DNA from: Hemibagrus wyckioides | Taxonomy: Eukaryota; Chordata; Actinopteri; Siluriformes; Bagridae | Length of the DNA: 64,000 nt | Direction of reading: 5' to 3' | Assembly: GCF_019097595.1 (NCBI RefSeq) | Contig: NC_080717.1 | Coordinates: 10,184,836 to 10,248,835, forward strand | Translations under genes and position numbers: made by a program | Shown: positions 33,272 through 46,017 of the stretch, one piece after another | Layout of the letters: every line of letters begins with the position of its first letter | Numbering within the stretch: position 1 is the first letter of the stretch | Notes under the pieces: generated by a model | Databases searched by the model: none | Seen by the model: the letters and a program-made list of their open reading frames with translations, nothing else | Told to the model about the DNA's origin: nothing

Positions 33272-36200
33272 ATTGTTTCTGAACATTTGCATAGAGGTTA
33301 TGAACTGAAGTTTAGTGACTTCACACAGTCGCAAGGAACCTGACAACCTGGAGGAGGCATACCACACCATGACACTGCTACTCAGTGTGCTCAACTCTGT
33401 GCAACTGTAGAAGTTTGGAAAAAGTTGAACTGAAGTTTCTGCCTGCTTGGGAAGTGGAGGCGCTGTTTAGCCTTTCTCAAGTGCTAGATGTACACATTCA
33501 ATGTAAAGGCTTGTGATATGCACTGCAAGAAAATTAGCAATTTGAAACTACTCATTATTTGCACAGTTATCTTTTCAGCGTTCTGCCGACAATCAGCTCT
33601 TCTTTCTCTCCTGAATTAGTCATTTCTTCAGCCTTGGTGCCACTGAGGGAAATATTGCTGTCTGTGAAGAAGATGCTAAACAGCAATGCAATCTATTTTG
33701 GGCTATCTAAATAAAGTGAAAGCAAAAGTGACCAGTTGGTAGGCTTTAGATTATCTACAACAGCCATAAATCTGACAATTCAGTGAAATGAACAGATGAT
33801 AGTTGTATCACTATACTGCCATCTCTAATACCACCGCATGAGTTTCCAGTGAGGAAATGTAGTCTTCTGTCCAGACAGTTTGGGGTATTTGTGTGAGAAT
33901 GCCAAAATCATTCTTACTTACTGTAAGTCTTCTGTTCTTCACTCTGTAAGTCACCAGATTTCAACTTAACTGAGAGGTGAGAGGTTTTCCACTGATATGT
34001 TATATAGCATTTTTTTTTTACCATCATCGAGTGAATGAAGGGAAGCAATTAAGAAAACATCATCTGAAAGAACGGTGTCCCATCCATCCAGCAGTGTTGC
34101 AGAGACTTGTGGAACTGATTCTATATTATGATGCTGTTGTTCTGGTGCTTCATTATGGCCCAAAAAACGTACAATTAGGTCAGTCAAATTGAGTCAGTCA
34201 AGCCACTATAAAAAATCTGAGTGATTTGTATATAGAACTATAGCCAAGCACAACTTCACACAGCCACCCGTAATTAGCATTCAAATGAATAAGACTGTAT
34301 CTCATTACATGAAAAACACCTCCTAAATGCACTCTGCATGAAGTGCAAATTGCACTGTGAAGTGGTGGAAATGGTCAACCGTATAGCTGTCAAAAAGCCT
34401 GGGATTAAAGAGGAAATGCAAGTTCACTAGCAAAGATAACGTGTCTAGATATAATGCTGTTCTTAGCAATTAAGGGTTCATCTGTCAAAAGGAAAAGACG
34501 TGGATGACATTAATACAGCTAATATGCCATTACTAATTGGTTTTAATGAAACTAATTGAAATAGTGAGATGTATAGAAACTATACACTTGCTATACTTTT
34601 TTTTTTTTTAAATAAATGTTTCTTTTAAACATCTATGAAAATATAATTAAGTAATTAAATTATTAAATTAAGTAATATAATTAAGTATAATTAAATATAA
34701 TTAATTGTTTTCTACGCAAAATAAATAAATAAATTACATAAAGAAGCGTGACTGACAAAGTCTCCAGGATGGCTGTGTGGCACACTTAGGTTTGTATGCC
34801 ACTTTCATCCATAACCTGCAAGTGTTTTCTAACAGCCTAATGACACTACATATATGACACTAGATAACGCTACATATACTTGCTTATTACAACTGCTATC
34901 TTTTACTGGTAAGCATCCTTTAGGAAGCATCTGATTGGATGGATTTCCAAACCTAACTGGAGTTCACTTGTGAGGTTAACTGTATAGAAGGTTCAAGTGG
35001 ATCAGCTAATATAAGTATCTGGAGGCTGGCCTTACTAACTTGTAAATATAATACAACAACCAAATCTGGCTGCTCATGAAGCTGGAGGAGTGGAGGGGTT
35101 GAGAAGGCGTTCCTTTGTGACAGCACAGTGATGTATATTTGACAGAAAATGGAGGAAATTGCTCTGTAATTTTTGTTTTTTTGTTTTTTTTTCAAGGCAA
35201 TGTGCTCAATGTTGTTTTTAGGCAATAGATTTACTTGCACCTGACTAAATATGGTGTAAAATGAGTTATGAGTAAAGTGTTCATGATGTAGGGGAGTGCT
35301 GAGATGAAAGATGAGAGTAATAGATATTATTGGGGGAGATGGAATTAGATCCAGAGGTCAGTTGGTGAGAAAGTGCTGACAGTTTATTTATTTATTTATT
35401 TATTTAATTTTTTTGGTGATACATTCATTTCAATTCTTTTAAGCGACTGTGGAAAGTGGATGACCATTTGGAAAGGTTTTCTTTTGCAGCTCCAGTATCT
35501 TTACAAAGTCAAACATTACATTAAAAGCCTTTTCATCGTACTAGTCAAAGGTGCTTTCAATCTAAATGTGCTCTGTCTGCATGTAAATGCATCATATCAT
35601 GCGAGAAGCCTTGGATGTTTCTTGTTCCAGACGGGCTGCTTTGAAGATGAGAGAGACTCAGACATTGGCAAAGAAACGTGCAGGAGGAATTGATTGAAAA
35701 ACAGGTCTAGCTGCGGGGGCTGCTTGATCCAAACAAGCCATTGTCAGTCATTCGGATGGACCGATCGCTCACCGGATGACAACTCTTTTAGCGGAGATGT
35801 GTTTCCGTGTGGCTGTCAGAGCAAGAGCCATGAAAGCAATGACATTCCTCGAGGAAAGGGCAATGAAGAAACCTTGATCATAAAAAAGTGTTCAGCGCCA
35901 GTGTGTTTCCTAACAATATCACACTGTAGTCCATGCTGCTATGCAAGATATATGGGTTTAGGCGAGACTTTTGCGCTTTGCTACACTCTCTTCAAATATG
36001 AAATATCTAGTACGAGCTAGGTGACTGAAATCGTGTTATAAAGACGTTAACTGTAAAACTGATGAATCTCTTTGGATGAGTTACAAAATTTCTTCAAAAT
36101 TAAAATCCATTTATTGTGACTCACCCATGATGTCCTGCATGATTAAAGATCACAGTGGTGCTATATATTATCAGGAAGGTAATCTGTTACAAATATTTCA

Positions 36201-37461
36201 ATTTCTAATACAGTTGAATCATTTAAAGCACATTTCTTTGGGCTTGGGGAACCATTTGCTAGCTTTCCTGGAGTCACGGTGTGAATGTTAGAATTCTTTG
36301 ACCTCCTGCAGTAATTCTACTCTAATGAAATGTGAAAGGAAATGGCGTCAACCGCCAAGTTAAAGAAACCAATGGAAGAAATGGTGAAGAAGTGATTTTT
36401 CTATTTGTTGTGACATTTCTTCATATTTTATGCACTGTCTTGTTCTATATACTAATCTCTGTCTATCCATGAGACACGGTGAGTCATTTCCTATTATTTG
36501 TGTATGCTTTGTTTCACACTGGCTGAGGCAGACATTAATATAATTTAAAAGCAAAGAGATAGAGCATCTTTTATTTTTCACCATGCATATAAGCAGAAGT
36601 TATTTGCATGCTAATGGAAATTCATATAAACTGAAGAACATACACAGTTTGAATTCCTGTAAACTCCTATAATCTTACATTTCCCCCATGGCCAGAAAAT
36701 AGAGCATGAGGGGATCATTTATGCAACGGCAAATTAATAAGATCTTTTTTGTTCCCCCTTTTTAAGCAGTAAAACTTTTCAGGAAGTTGGATTACTTTGA
36801 CTGGGGGCAATTTGGAGCTTTGCCATGTGAATTAATTTCCATCTAAATCTGCTACAAAGCCCTCAAACCAAAAAGTGGAATATTCTATGGAAAGGAAATG
36901 TGTTAGGAGGCTGCTGGGTAACTGGGGAAGTTTGTATCATGAGCCATCTGGTTCTAAGCATCATTTGATGAGGAGATTGGTATCCCACACCTAAAATTAA
37001 AGTGGCTCTAATCTAGCAAATCCAAAAGTGCCCTAAAACTGGGTCTTGTCCAGTTTTTTGGTTTGGAAGAAAATCTGAGTGAAGTGCATGTTCCTGACTA
37101 TGAATGCTTTTCGTTTATTCAAGGCAAATGAAAAGCTCTAAAGGGAATCTCTCAAGCACTGAGTTGTAGCCTCCCAACTCACAGCATCTTGTTAGCTTTC
37201 TTTGCCAATTGCAGCTTTTGTTTTGCTCTAAGATGTGAGCAAGGAGCTGTGGGAAGTATACTGAAAAACTGCCAAAAAAAGTTCAGAAACAAAGAAAAGA
37301 ATCATTATTGTACCATACGTGTACTATATTGAAAGGTATAGGTACGTTTAAAAGACTATACTATACTATTCTGTATTCTTATATGTAAAAATCAGTTTTT
37401 AATAGCAAACCTACATATATGATGGATTATATGGGGCTTATGTAATGACCTGCAATCAGTT
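33272..37461. other. Gene-free stretch with possible conserved non-coding blocks
   Basis: No exon is recognised. Blocks at 34480-34570, 35590-35970 and 36590-37070 are free of repeats, have balanced composition and carry dense homeodomain- or POU-type words (many TAAT; ATTTGCAT at 36602-36609). They look like candidate enhancers, but conservation cannot be seen from one sequence. A (TTTA)n tract lies at 35383-35406. Confidence 0.35.
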
Positions 37462-38110
37462 GTCATTTTAATAGGAACACCTGTACACTCTCTTATTCAT
37501 ACAATTATCCAGTCCATCATGTAACAGTAATTAAATTTAAATTAAATTTAGAGCTTAAGGTCAAGAGCTTCTCACTGAACATCAGAACATCACAGTGTCA
37601 CAGTGACTTTTACCATCACTGTCATGTTAGTATTAGAGAAACTGATGATCCTTTGAGATTTTACAGATTGGTGCAAACAACAAAAAACACCCAGTATGAA
37701 CAGCAGGAAACTGGATATTGAAAAAAAGAAAAACAACAAACTTCTTTTAACAATCTTCAACTGTGGAGTCTGTGCCCACTGAAGCATTTGGGTCTCAGGA
37801 GCTGAGCCCTGATATCGTCTTCTGCTGTTGTAGCTCATCTGACTCAAGGTTTGGCATGTTGAGATGCTTTTCCACTCAGCGTTGTTGTAAAGAGTATCTG
37901 TTTGAGTCACTGAAGACTTCTCTTCTGATCTCTCTTATCAACATGGTGCTTCGAGCTACAGAACTGTCACTCTCTGGATACTGTACCCACCAGTCTGTGT
38001 AGATTCAACAGACTGTTGTGCATCGAGATCAGCAGTTTCTGAGATCCTTAAACCACAATGACACAATGTCACTGAGATCACATTTTCCCCCATTCTGATG
38101 TTTGATGATT
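37462..38110. mobile_element. Foldback made of two Tc1 5' halves in inverted orientation
   Basis: From 37470 to about 37710 the plus strand follows the 5' half of a fish Tc1 family (ataggaacacctgtac; later tggtgcaaacaacaaaaaac). From about 38107 down to 37745 the minus strand follows the same family's 5' half (agaatgggggaaaatgtgat; later gtgggcacagactccacagt). The two 5' halves converge near 37710-37745. Neither side has a catalytic domain. Confidence 0.7.
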
Positions 38111-38989
38111 AATTAATGCCTAATTAACCTAATCGGCTTATGGGCAAAAAGGCTTAAATTTCTAACTTTTGAGGCTGTACAGAGATATTTCCCTGACTAT
38201 TATCAATAATAAAATTAAATTCCTCTAGAGCATGTTGTAAATGCTATGCTATTTGCCACATGGTTTATCTTAGAACTGCCCAAAGAAATGGTCATTTTAG
38301 CTTGCACATTATGTGTCTATTTTCATTTTCTCTGAACTATTGAGAATATAATTATTCCTAATTGAATCTGATGGTAGTCTATTTTAATGAGCTTTAGTTC
38401 AAATAGTCTTAGATCTGGTACCACAGGCTATTTGAGAAATGCAATTGACATATCATTACACTAAACTCTCAAATCTTTCCATTTTTTTGCGTGTGTTTGA
38501 GTTTTGGGTAATATTAGAATAATAGAGTATATGACAATATAATCACAATATGTAAACTGTGGGATTTTTCAACTTTTACAACAAGACGTTGCTGTAATAT
38601 CACCAACAACATTAAACCTACATGTCTATGGTCTTTGATCAGTTATGTTTATTTAGTGTCATTTTTATAGTCATAAAAAAGAAAAACAAACAAAACCCCT
38701 AAAGATCTAGCTATATTTGTGGAATTATGTGATAAAACAAATCTTGATCAGGTTTGCCTCAGCATGGAATTGGCTTTACAGCTTCAGAAGACCAGCAAGG
38801 TTTGCAGGAGCCTCTAGCATCATACATATAATCTTGAATTCATTAAAGAATTAATAGCTTGAATAAGATTGGGGTAATATATAAATATATGTAATAAATA
38901 ATAAGATACAAGCTAATGTTTTCTGAGCTAGCTTTAGCTTTATTTAAAAAGGCTGTAGGTCATCCAAAAATAATACAATAGTCCAATGA
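38111..38989. other. Unassigned non-coding
   Basis: AT-rich, nothing recognised. Confidence 0.5.
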
Positions 38990-39678
38990 ACACAGATGAG
39001 CCAAAACATTGTGACCACCTGCCTAATATGCTATTGTGTTCCTCTGTATGCTGCCAAATCAGCTCCCACCTACCATGCCATGAACTCTACAAGGGATCTG
39101 CACGTGCACTGTGGTATCTGGCACCAAGTCATTAACAAGAAATCCTTTAAACTGGAGCCACCGCAAATCCCACAGACTGTCAACATGAGAGAAGGGAATG
39201 AGACTCATCCGACAAGGCTACGTTCTTCAATTGCTCCAAGGGAGAAATTTTATGTGCCCACTGTATATACATTTGATGGTGCACAAGAGGGATCATGGGC
39301 ACTGTGACCGGTGTATTGTGACACATTCTTCCTATAACCATGAAGAAAAATTTCTGTGAATTGTGCCACAGTAGCCCTTCTGTTGGTTTGGACCATCCTT
39401 CTTGGATGGCAGATCATGGTGTGTCCCTCCTCAAACCACTGTCAGTTATGTATCACCTCTGCTGACCAGGAGCACCCCACAAGCTTCACTCTTTCTCAGA
39501 TGTTTTGGCTCATTCATCTGACCATTGGCATTTGGTGCTTGTTAAAGTCACACAGGTCGTTTTCCCATTTCTCCTGCATCCAACATGTCCACTCTGAGAA
39601 CTGAATTATTTCTACCATCTAATATACCCCAAACTATGACAGACCAACAGTGGTCCAGTGTTTTGGCTCATCAGTGTA
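38990..39678 (-). mobile_element. Old Tc1/mariner relative of the 62-kb element
   Basis: Ends cacagatgagccaaaacatt and tttggctcatcagtgta are inverted copies. Inside, gaccacctgcctaatat, then 'gcactgtggtatctggcacc', follow the element at 62420-63495. Much of the middle is deleted and no transposase frame survives. Confidence 0.8.
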
Positions 39679-41899
39679 TATATAAGTTATAGGTTATAAA
39701 AGATCATGTGGTGATAGCATTCATCTTATTTTCACTATGTTACTCAAATTATGAGATAAAGTTTTAAAGATGTACAGTTTTAGAAATTGCTTGAGAATCA
39801 AGTGGCATCTAGTGTTACAGCAAGTAGGTTTTGATTCAGCCAAATAGCCCTCAAGCTTCCTTTATGCATAATATTGCTGCTTAATCTGGTTAAACTGGAC
39901 ACAGAAGCATAATTATCTATCACAGACTTGAAAGCATAGAATTAAAACCTAACATTGTTTGCTATTTACATGCAAAGAAAGTCAGCAATATGGCAAGTTC
40001 TAATAATTTAAGCTTGAGGGCTGGTTAGGCTTTCTATTTAATTACAGTATCAGCAACATTAGAAATCACAGTCAAGTCTTTTTGAATGTATAATCTGCAG
40101 CTTAGGTATGATGTTACGGTTTTTCCTTTCACCCGATTGTGGCAGCAGTCTGTGTTAGCTAAAAATGCAAGAGACTGCACCTGCAAAATGAATTAACTTA
40201 ATGTTATTTAGTCATACAGACAAATGAGAGGTAAGAGTGAGGAAGGGGACATTTCAGAGCTGGAAACGAATAAGCAGGGAAAACCTCTGGTGAATTCTTT
40301 GGTCCATCTTGTTATGCATTTGGTTGTGGTATTTAATGCTCATTTAGTATTTTCCCCCAAGTACAAATACCACTTTGTTTAACTCTACAATCTAAATCTG
40401 AATCCATTGTCTAAATATGTCATGAGATGACCTCTGACACATTTATTCACAAGATATTTAGCTTTATCGACACCCAGAGATTTGACTGTGTGTGCACATA
40501 TAGTACTCTGACAACATGAAGGTCACTTCTGGATAAATCGCTATGTTCTGGACCAGTCAGTTAAGCGGGCTTAGAACGTCATGCTGTGAACGTCTCAGTC
40601 TGCTGAAAGAAAAGAATGATCCTCACCACAGCATGTGATCATCTATTCATTTATAGAAGTAGATTAAGTAAGTAGATTATACATTATAATCCAACTGCTT
40701 GACCTTAAGCTTTTCTCTCTCTTTTTTTTAAAAGCATCATTGCTTGGCAGATCATTCATTCCTTCATTTTATTCACCACTTTAATCCAGTCTGGGAAGGA
40801 CATGAAAACTTCAATTCATCAAATTCATAATATGCTAGGCAGCATTGCTCCTTAAACCCAGGTCAGACTAGCCTGGCATGTATCTCACCGTACTGATAAT
40901 GGCTCTGTCCATTCTGCACTTGGTGTCAAAACTGGAATTCAAAGCACAAAGCAGAGATTCAAAGAATGTGTCATTACACCCCTCTACATCCCCACCCCCA
41001 CTTCAGGCTTATTGTGTTAAAATGGAAAATCACTGTGGCGTGAAGATCAAACCAAAGAGACAGAGGCAGAGCAGCGGGGCCAAACACAGCCCTGATTAAA
41101 CCATCATCTCTTATTCGAAATGGATGACACAAATGGTTATGGTTCCCTTCGAGTGCAGATCCTATACTGGACATTTAATGGTCGCATTGGAGAAAATAAT
41201 AAACAATGACAGTGGTAACAGTTCACTGGTAAATCTCTATATTATTCAAGAATGACAAATAATACTTGTTTGCAAATTGATGTCAGCTTTATGCTAACAC
41301 CTAACAGGGTTCAATTGCCAATTCATTATGTCGAGATTGTACTGTGGCAGAACATTAGTATATTTCATCAAGACGAAGTCTATAGGTTACTGCATGTAAA
41401 AACAAAACAAAAAAAGCCGGCATATTATTAACTTCTAAATTACAATCATAATATTCAGCAATGTTATATAACATAAAAAAGCAGCAATTTATATGTATTT
41501 TTCTGATTGAACATCTTTTATGGAAACAGTTGATCCAATTGAGCTTGATCTGAATTATTAAAAGAGGTGGTGTCGATCTGAAATAACACATATAATCACA
41601 TTTTTGAATCACATTGTAATGTTTGTGGTACGTATAAACCGTACTTTCTGGAATCTGTAGACAGACTGAATTCATTTGGATCGTCGAAAACGGATGTGTG
41701 TAAATATTTCTATTCTAGATTGTTATACATAGCTTTATTAAAGTTTTGAATTAATTACAAAAAACTACACCTGCTTTAAACAATATCAGCTTGTTTGACA
41801 ATGTCAGCTTATTGTTTTACAGCAGCCAAAAATATAAAATATAAATTTATATAAAATATAAATGTAATTTTATTGTGAATTAAAAGGTTGGGCTGAGCG
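39679..41899. other. Unassigned non-coding
   Basis: No exon recognised. A decayed interspersed repeat may lie at about 40745-40880. Confidence 0.45.
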
Positions 41900-42088
<189 letters not shown>

Positions 42089-42373
42089 GCATAGCAAATA
42101 AAAAAAAACCCATAAAAATAAACAAATCTGGGGTTAAAAAAAGCTCATGTACTGTTCAAAAGTACATGGAATCCACTGGAGAATGTGATGCATGCTGAGA
42201 CTGTGATTGCACAGTGGATCTAAGCATGCAGCATGGAAAGCCTCAGGCTCTTCAGTTAAAGGGGAGAAAATGCAGACTGAAGGCATACATCATATAGCTG
42301 AAAACCTCAGCAATTGTTCTTACAGACTAGAACTGTGAAATCTGCACAGGAGTGTGTTAAGGGCTGTATTATT

Positions 42374-42790
42374 TACACTCACACACCACTTTATTAGAAG
42401 TACCTGTACAGTCATGTAATTATCCAATCAGCTAACAATGTGGTAGCAGTCCAATGCATAAAATCATGCAGCCACAGGACAAGAGCTTCAAGTTAATGCT
42501 GACGTCAAGCATTAGAATGTGGGAAAATGTGATTTCAGTAACTTTATCCGTAGGTTTGAGTATTTCAGAAACTGTTGAATTTTCACACACAGCAGTGTAG
42601 AATGCAGCAAACAACATCCAGTGAGCCACAGTTCTGTGGACAGAAATGACTTCTTGTTGTAGAGGTGTCTACAGAATGGCTATTTTGAGAACACAGGAAG
42701 CCTTTACAACTTCAGTGTGCAGAAAAGCATCTTAGACAAGATGAAGATCTGACAAGAAGATTCTGACAAGTACTGATTACATGCTGCATG
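42374..42790 (+). mobile_element. Tc1/mariner 5' half, same family as the 37-kb foldback
   Basis: Starts tacactcacacaccacttta and runs through tgcataaaatcatgcagcca and tccagtgagccacagttctg in family order, then fades near 42790. The catalytic region is absent. Confidence 0.8.
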
Positions 42791-42824
42791 TGACAACAAT
42801 CTATCATATTCTTCTGGGGTAGGA

Positions 42825-43475
42825 AGGCTAGATGGAAGCCTTTTCTCACAAAAAAACATTCAAGCTCATCTAAATCATCTCAAACCATGCTGCAAAATGT
42901 GTTATGGTCTGAAGAGACCAACTGCAAAAGGTTCAATAATTCCATAATTCCTAACGTTTTTATTATTGTACATAATACACAAAAGAAAATCATACCCATG
43001 GCGAAGCATGGTGGTGAGTATTATGCTTTAGTGCTGCTTTTCTTCAGACAGAACTAGAGCTATTTTTAAGGTGAAGGGACTCATGAATAGCTACAATTAC
43101 CAGTCAATTTTAGTGCAAAACCTTCAGGTGTCTGCCATTAAGCTTAAGACGAAAAGCAATTTTACATTTCAGCATGACAGTGACCGAAAGCCTACATCCA
43201 AGTCAACAAAGGATTGGCTTAACCAAAAGAAGATCAATGTTTTTGAACGATCTAGCCAGAGCCCAGGCCTGAATCCAACTGAACGTCTGTGGGGTGACCT
43301 GAAGCAGGCTGTGCACAGGAGATGTCCTTACAGTTTGATGGATCTAGAATGCTTTTGCAACAAAGGTTGGTGGGAAAATATTGCCAAGTCAAAATCTGCC
43401 ATGCTGATAGACTGATAGAGTGGTTTAATGAAATCAAATGTTGCTACAACAAAGTGTTAGTTTAGGGTAATACTT
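42825..43475 (+). mobile_element. Tc1/mariner transposase C-terminal half, decayed
   Basis: A distinct Tc1 family. The catalytic domain is recognisable: AMARRGG-type text near 43000, then from 43071 a frame with FQHDSDRKPTSKSTKDWL (second Asp) and SQSPGLNPTERLWGDLK (catalytic Glu kept). The frame runs to 43415 and the family's 3' flank (caacaaagtgttagttt) follows. The 5' half is missing. Confidence 0.85.
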
Positions 43476-44549
43476 TACTTTAATACTAAACCTACCAGTC
43501 AAAAAGACCTTTTTCAATGAACAGAAGTCTGGTAAAAATAATTTTATTATAACAGGTGATTCCAAAAACATAAATAGACTATAGATATTACGTATGGATA
43601 TCCTCACAGTCAAAAGTCTCCCCCTGCTACCGAGACATAGTGAAGCATTTAACGCTGCCTTGCTGTTTTTTCCCCCATGAGGAAGCTTTTATGCATGGTT
43701 AGGGGTTTTATGTGAACATAACGACGCAATGTGCCTCACAGACCTCAATGAAAGCTTTTTCTTAATACAGTATACAGTATTTCCATGATGTTAAAGTGAC
43801 TTGTATTTACATAACACTGATTCTTAAATTTCATACACACCTTCAACATTTTTGTCAGCAGACATAAGCATGAACCATTGTCATTTATGGTTTTATGTTT
43901 CTTCTTAAAATACTCTACTGGATTAAGCGATGCCAAACTTTTTTGATCTTGCTGACTGAAGCTTTTCTTGTTCTCCTGAGCATGAAATCAAGCAGAATTT
44001 CAATGAGGCGGCTGAGATTGTTCGTCTAACTCCAAATCAAATATTTAGTGATGCCTTTAAAGGCAAACCTCATCTTAGTCTCAGGGATTCACAATGCCTT
44101 GTAGTAGTCTGGTCTTTGGCTTGTATTTTCTAGCCTGAACAGATGTAGCCCTTTAGATACATGATAATGTTGGTTGTTCTTTAGCTTTTTAAATTTACTT
44201 ATTAATATATTGATGGATTAATGCTAATAGAATATTTAAAAGTTGTCCTCCGATAGTTTATTGACAGCAATATTTCTCCTGAAACTGAAACTAGGTTTCT
44301 TGACTGCAAAAACCTTTAAGGCTAGTTTATAAAATGTTATTGAGAAGTAAGAATCCATAACAGGACGTATGGTGGAACAGCCTTACAACTCCCAAGGTTC
44401 TCCCAAGGTTCAATTCTAAGCTTGGGCTACTGTGAGAGATTTCTTCACCTGTCTGCATGGGTTCATCTACATTACTAAAGTAATAATCTACTGGGGAACA
44501 CAAGTATTCCTTAGCTGTTTGTTGGGATGAATAAAACGATAATGATAAG
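43476..44549. other. Unassigned non-coding
   Basis: No exon or known repeat; one 'accagtcaaaaagacc' near 43490 may be a Tc1 end fragment. Confidence 0.45.
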
Positions 44550-45455
44550 GATCTGCAGGGTCCTGTGTTCGATCCCGAGCTCATGTTACTGTCAGTGTAG
44601 AACTTAACATGTTCTCACTGTGTAGGTTCAACCTACTTCTTCAGTTTCTGCAAAGTAGGTTAATTTGTTGCATTAAATTGCCTCAAAGTGTGAATTAGTG
44701 TATGACTGTGTGTGTGTATGATGCCCTGTGATGGACTAGTGTCCCATCCTAAGTGAATTCTACCACCTTGTGCCTAGTCACACACTCATGTAGGTTTCTT
44801 CAAAAGGATTCGGCCATTTTTATCCACACAGGCTGCTCAGGTGCTCGTTCAGTCTCTTGTCATTTCGAGACTGTACTACTGCAACACTCTACTGGCAGGT
44901 CTACCTCTGAATGCAACTCGCCTTCCTGCAAATGATCCAAAATGCAGCTGTGCTCAAAACTTTTATTACTCCTCGCACTGCACCATGCTCCCTCAGATCT
45001 ATCTATTAGCACTGCTCAACTGGTCCCTCCATCTCTCAGGGTAAGAGGTAGGTATACATCTGGACTCTTCTCTGTTTTGGAACCGAGGTGGAATGAACTG
45101 CCCCTAGATGTCCAAGTAGCTGCCACTTGCTGTCTTCAAACGACGGATGAATACCTACTTCTTCCTAAGACACTTAAACTAGCTCTTATTTTCCCCTGTT
45201 TGTTTTATGTATTATTGTAAAAAAAAAATCCAACAGAGTTGTTAGGCTGATGGTGTACAAGTTTGTAACCTATTGAACCAGTGTTAATGTATTTATTGAT
45301 AGAGACATCAAAGCACTTTTGTACATCGCTCTGGATAGGGGCGTTTGTCAAATGCCAGAAATGTAAATGTAAATGTAGTGCTGCCAGGATTGGCTCCGGA
45401 TTTACAAAAATACCTGACCAAGATAAAGTGGTTAATAATGATGAATGAAGGAATA
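44550..45455 (+). repeat. Fish interspersed repeat split by an L2 insertion
   Basis: The left half (44550-44778) runs through 'gtgttcgatcccgagctc', 'gccctgtgatggactagtg' and 'gaattctaccaccttgtgcc'. The right half (45380-45455) continues with 'ccaggattggctccgga' and 'gataaagtgg' in the expected order of the same repeat. The L2 piece lies between. Confidence 0.75.
44779..45375 (+). mobile_element. 5'-truncated L2-clade LINE, 3' end, with target duplication
   Basis: Frames in this 597-bp segment give VQSLVISRLYYCNTLLAGLP and then RGRYTSGLFSVLEPRWNELP, the C-terminal end of L2-type ORF2. It ends with the tail tcgctctggataggggcgtt, tgccag and (aaatgt)n. TAGT at 44775-44778 is repeated at 45376-45379 as a target duplication. 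A frameshift near 44930 and in-frame changes show it is dead. Confidence 0.88.
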
Positions 45456-46017
45456 ATGAGATCTCATCAATGCATGATAAGATTTGGAGCATAATCATCA
45501 TTCTTGTTTTAAAACATAATTTGCTTATTTCATTATATAAGCCATTTATTTGCCCATTTCTCTCACTTCTTATTTTCGTGGCGAGATTAAAGACGCCTGC
45601 ACTGACGGAGGTGGAGTGGCACTGTGGCATTTAAAATCTGCTAGCGATATCTGCTGTATACAGCATTCCTGTATAATGGTTATAAATAAATACAGGGCTG
45701 TAACTAAAGTTCACAGCATATGAAAAAGATGTACAGCAGGAGGGTTTTACAAGACGAGTGTCTCATGGAGTCTGTCATTCTGTGTGTAGTTTCATGTATT
45801 TCACATATATTATGTTTTATAAGGATACGAACATTTCATTCACCGATCTTCAGAATCACAATCCAGAGAATCCTGGGAAATCTTGGTGCAAGTCAGGAAT
45901 AGACCCTGGATAGGAGGACAGTCTATGACGAGACAATTCGAAGGGCAATTTATCATCACCATTCCACTTTCAGCCATGTTTTAGGAGCTGGTAGGAAAAC
46001 ACAGTCAGGATAGAATA
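45456..46017. other. Unassigned non-coding
   Basis: No exon recognised. About 45890-45960 has traces of the common fish repeat. Confidence 0.4.

Noticed and set aside
35373..36020. Two adjacent plus-strand frames of 106 and 108 codons
   Set aside because: The second begins right after the first's stop but has no known domain, and the first covers a TTTA repeat; more likely non-coding.
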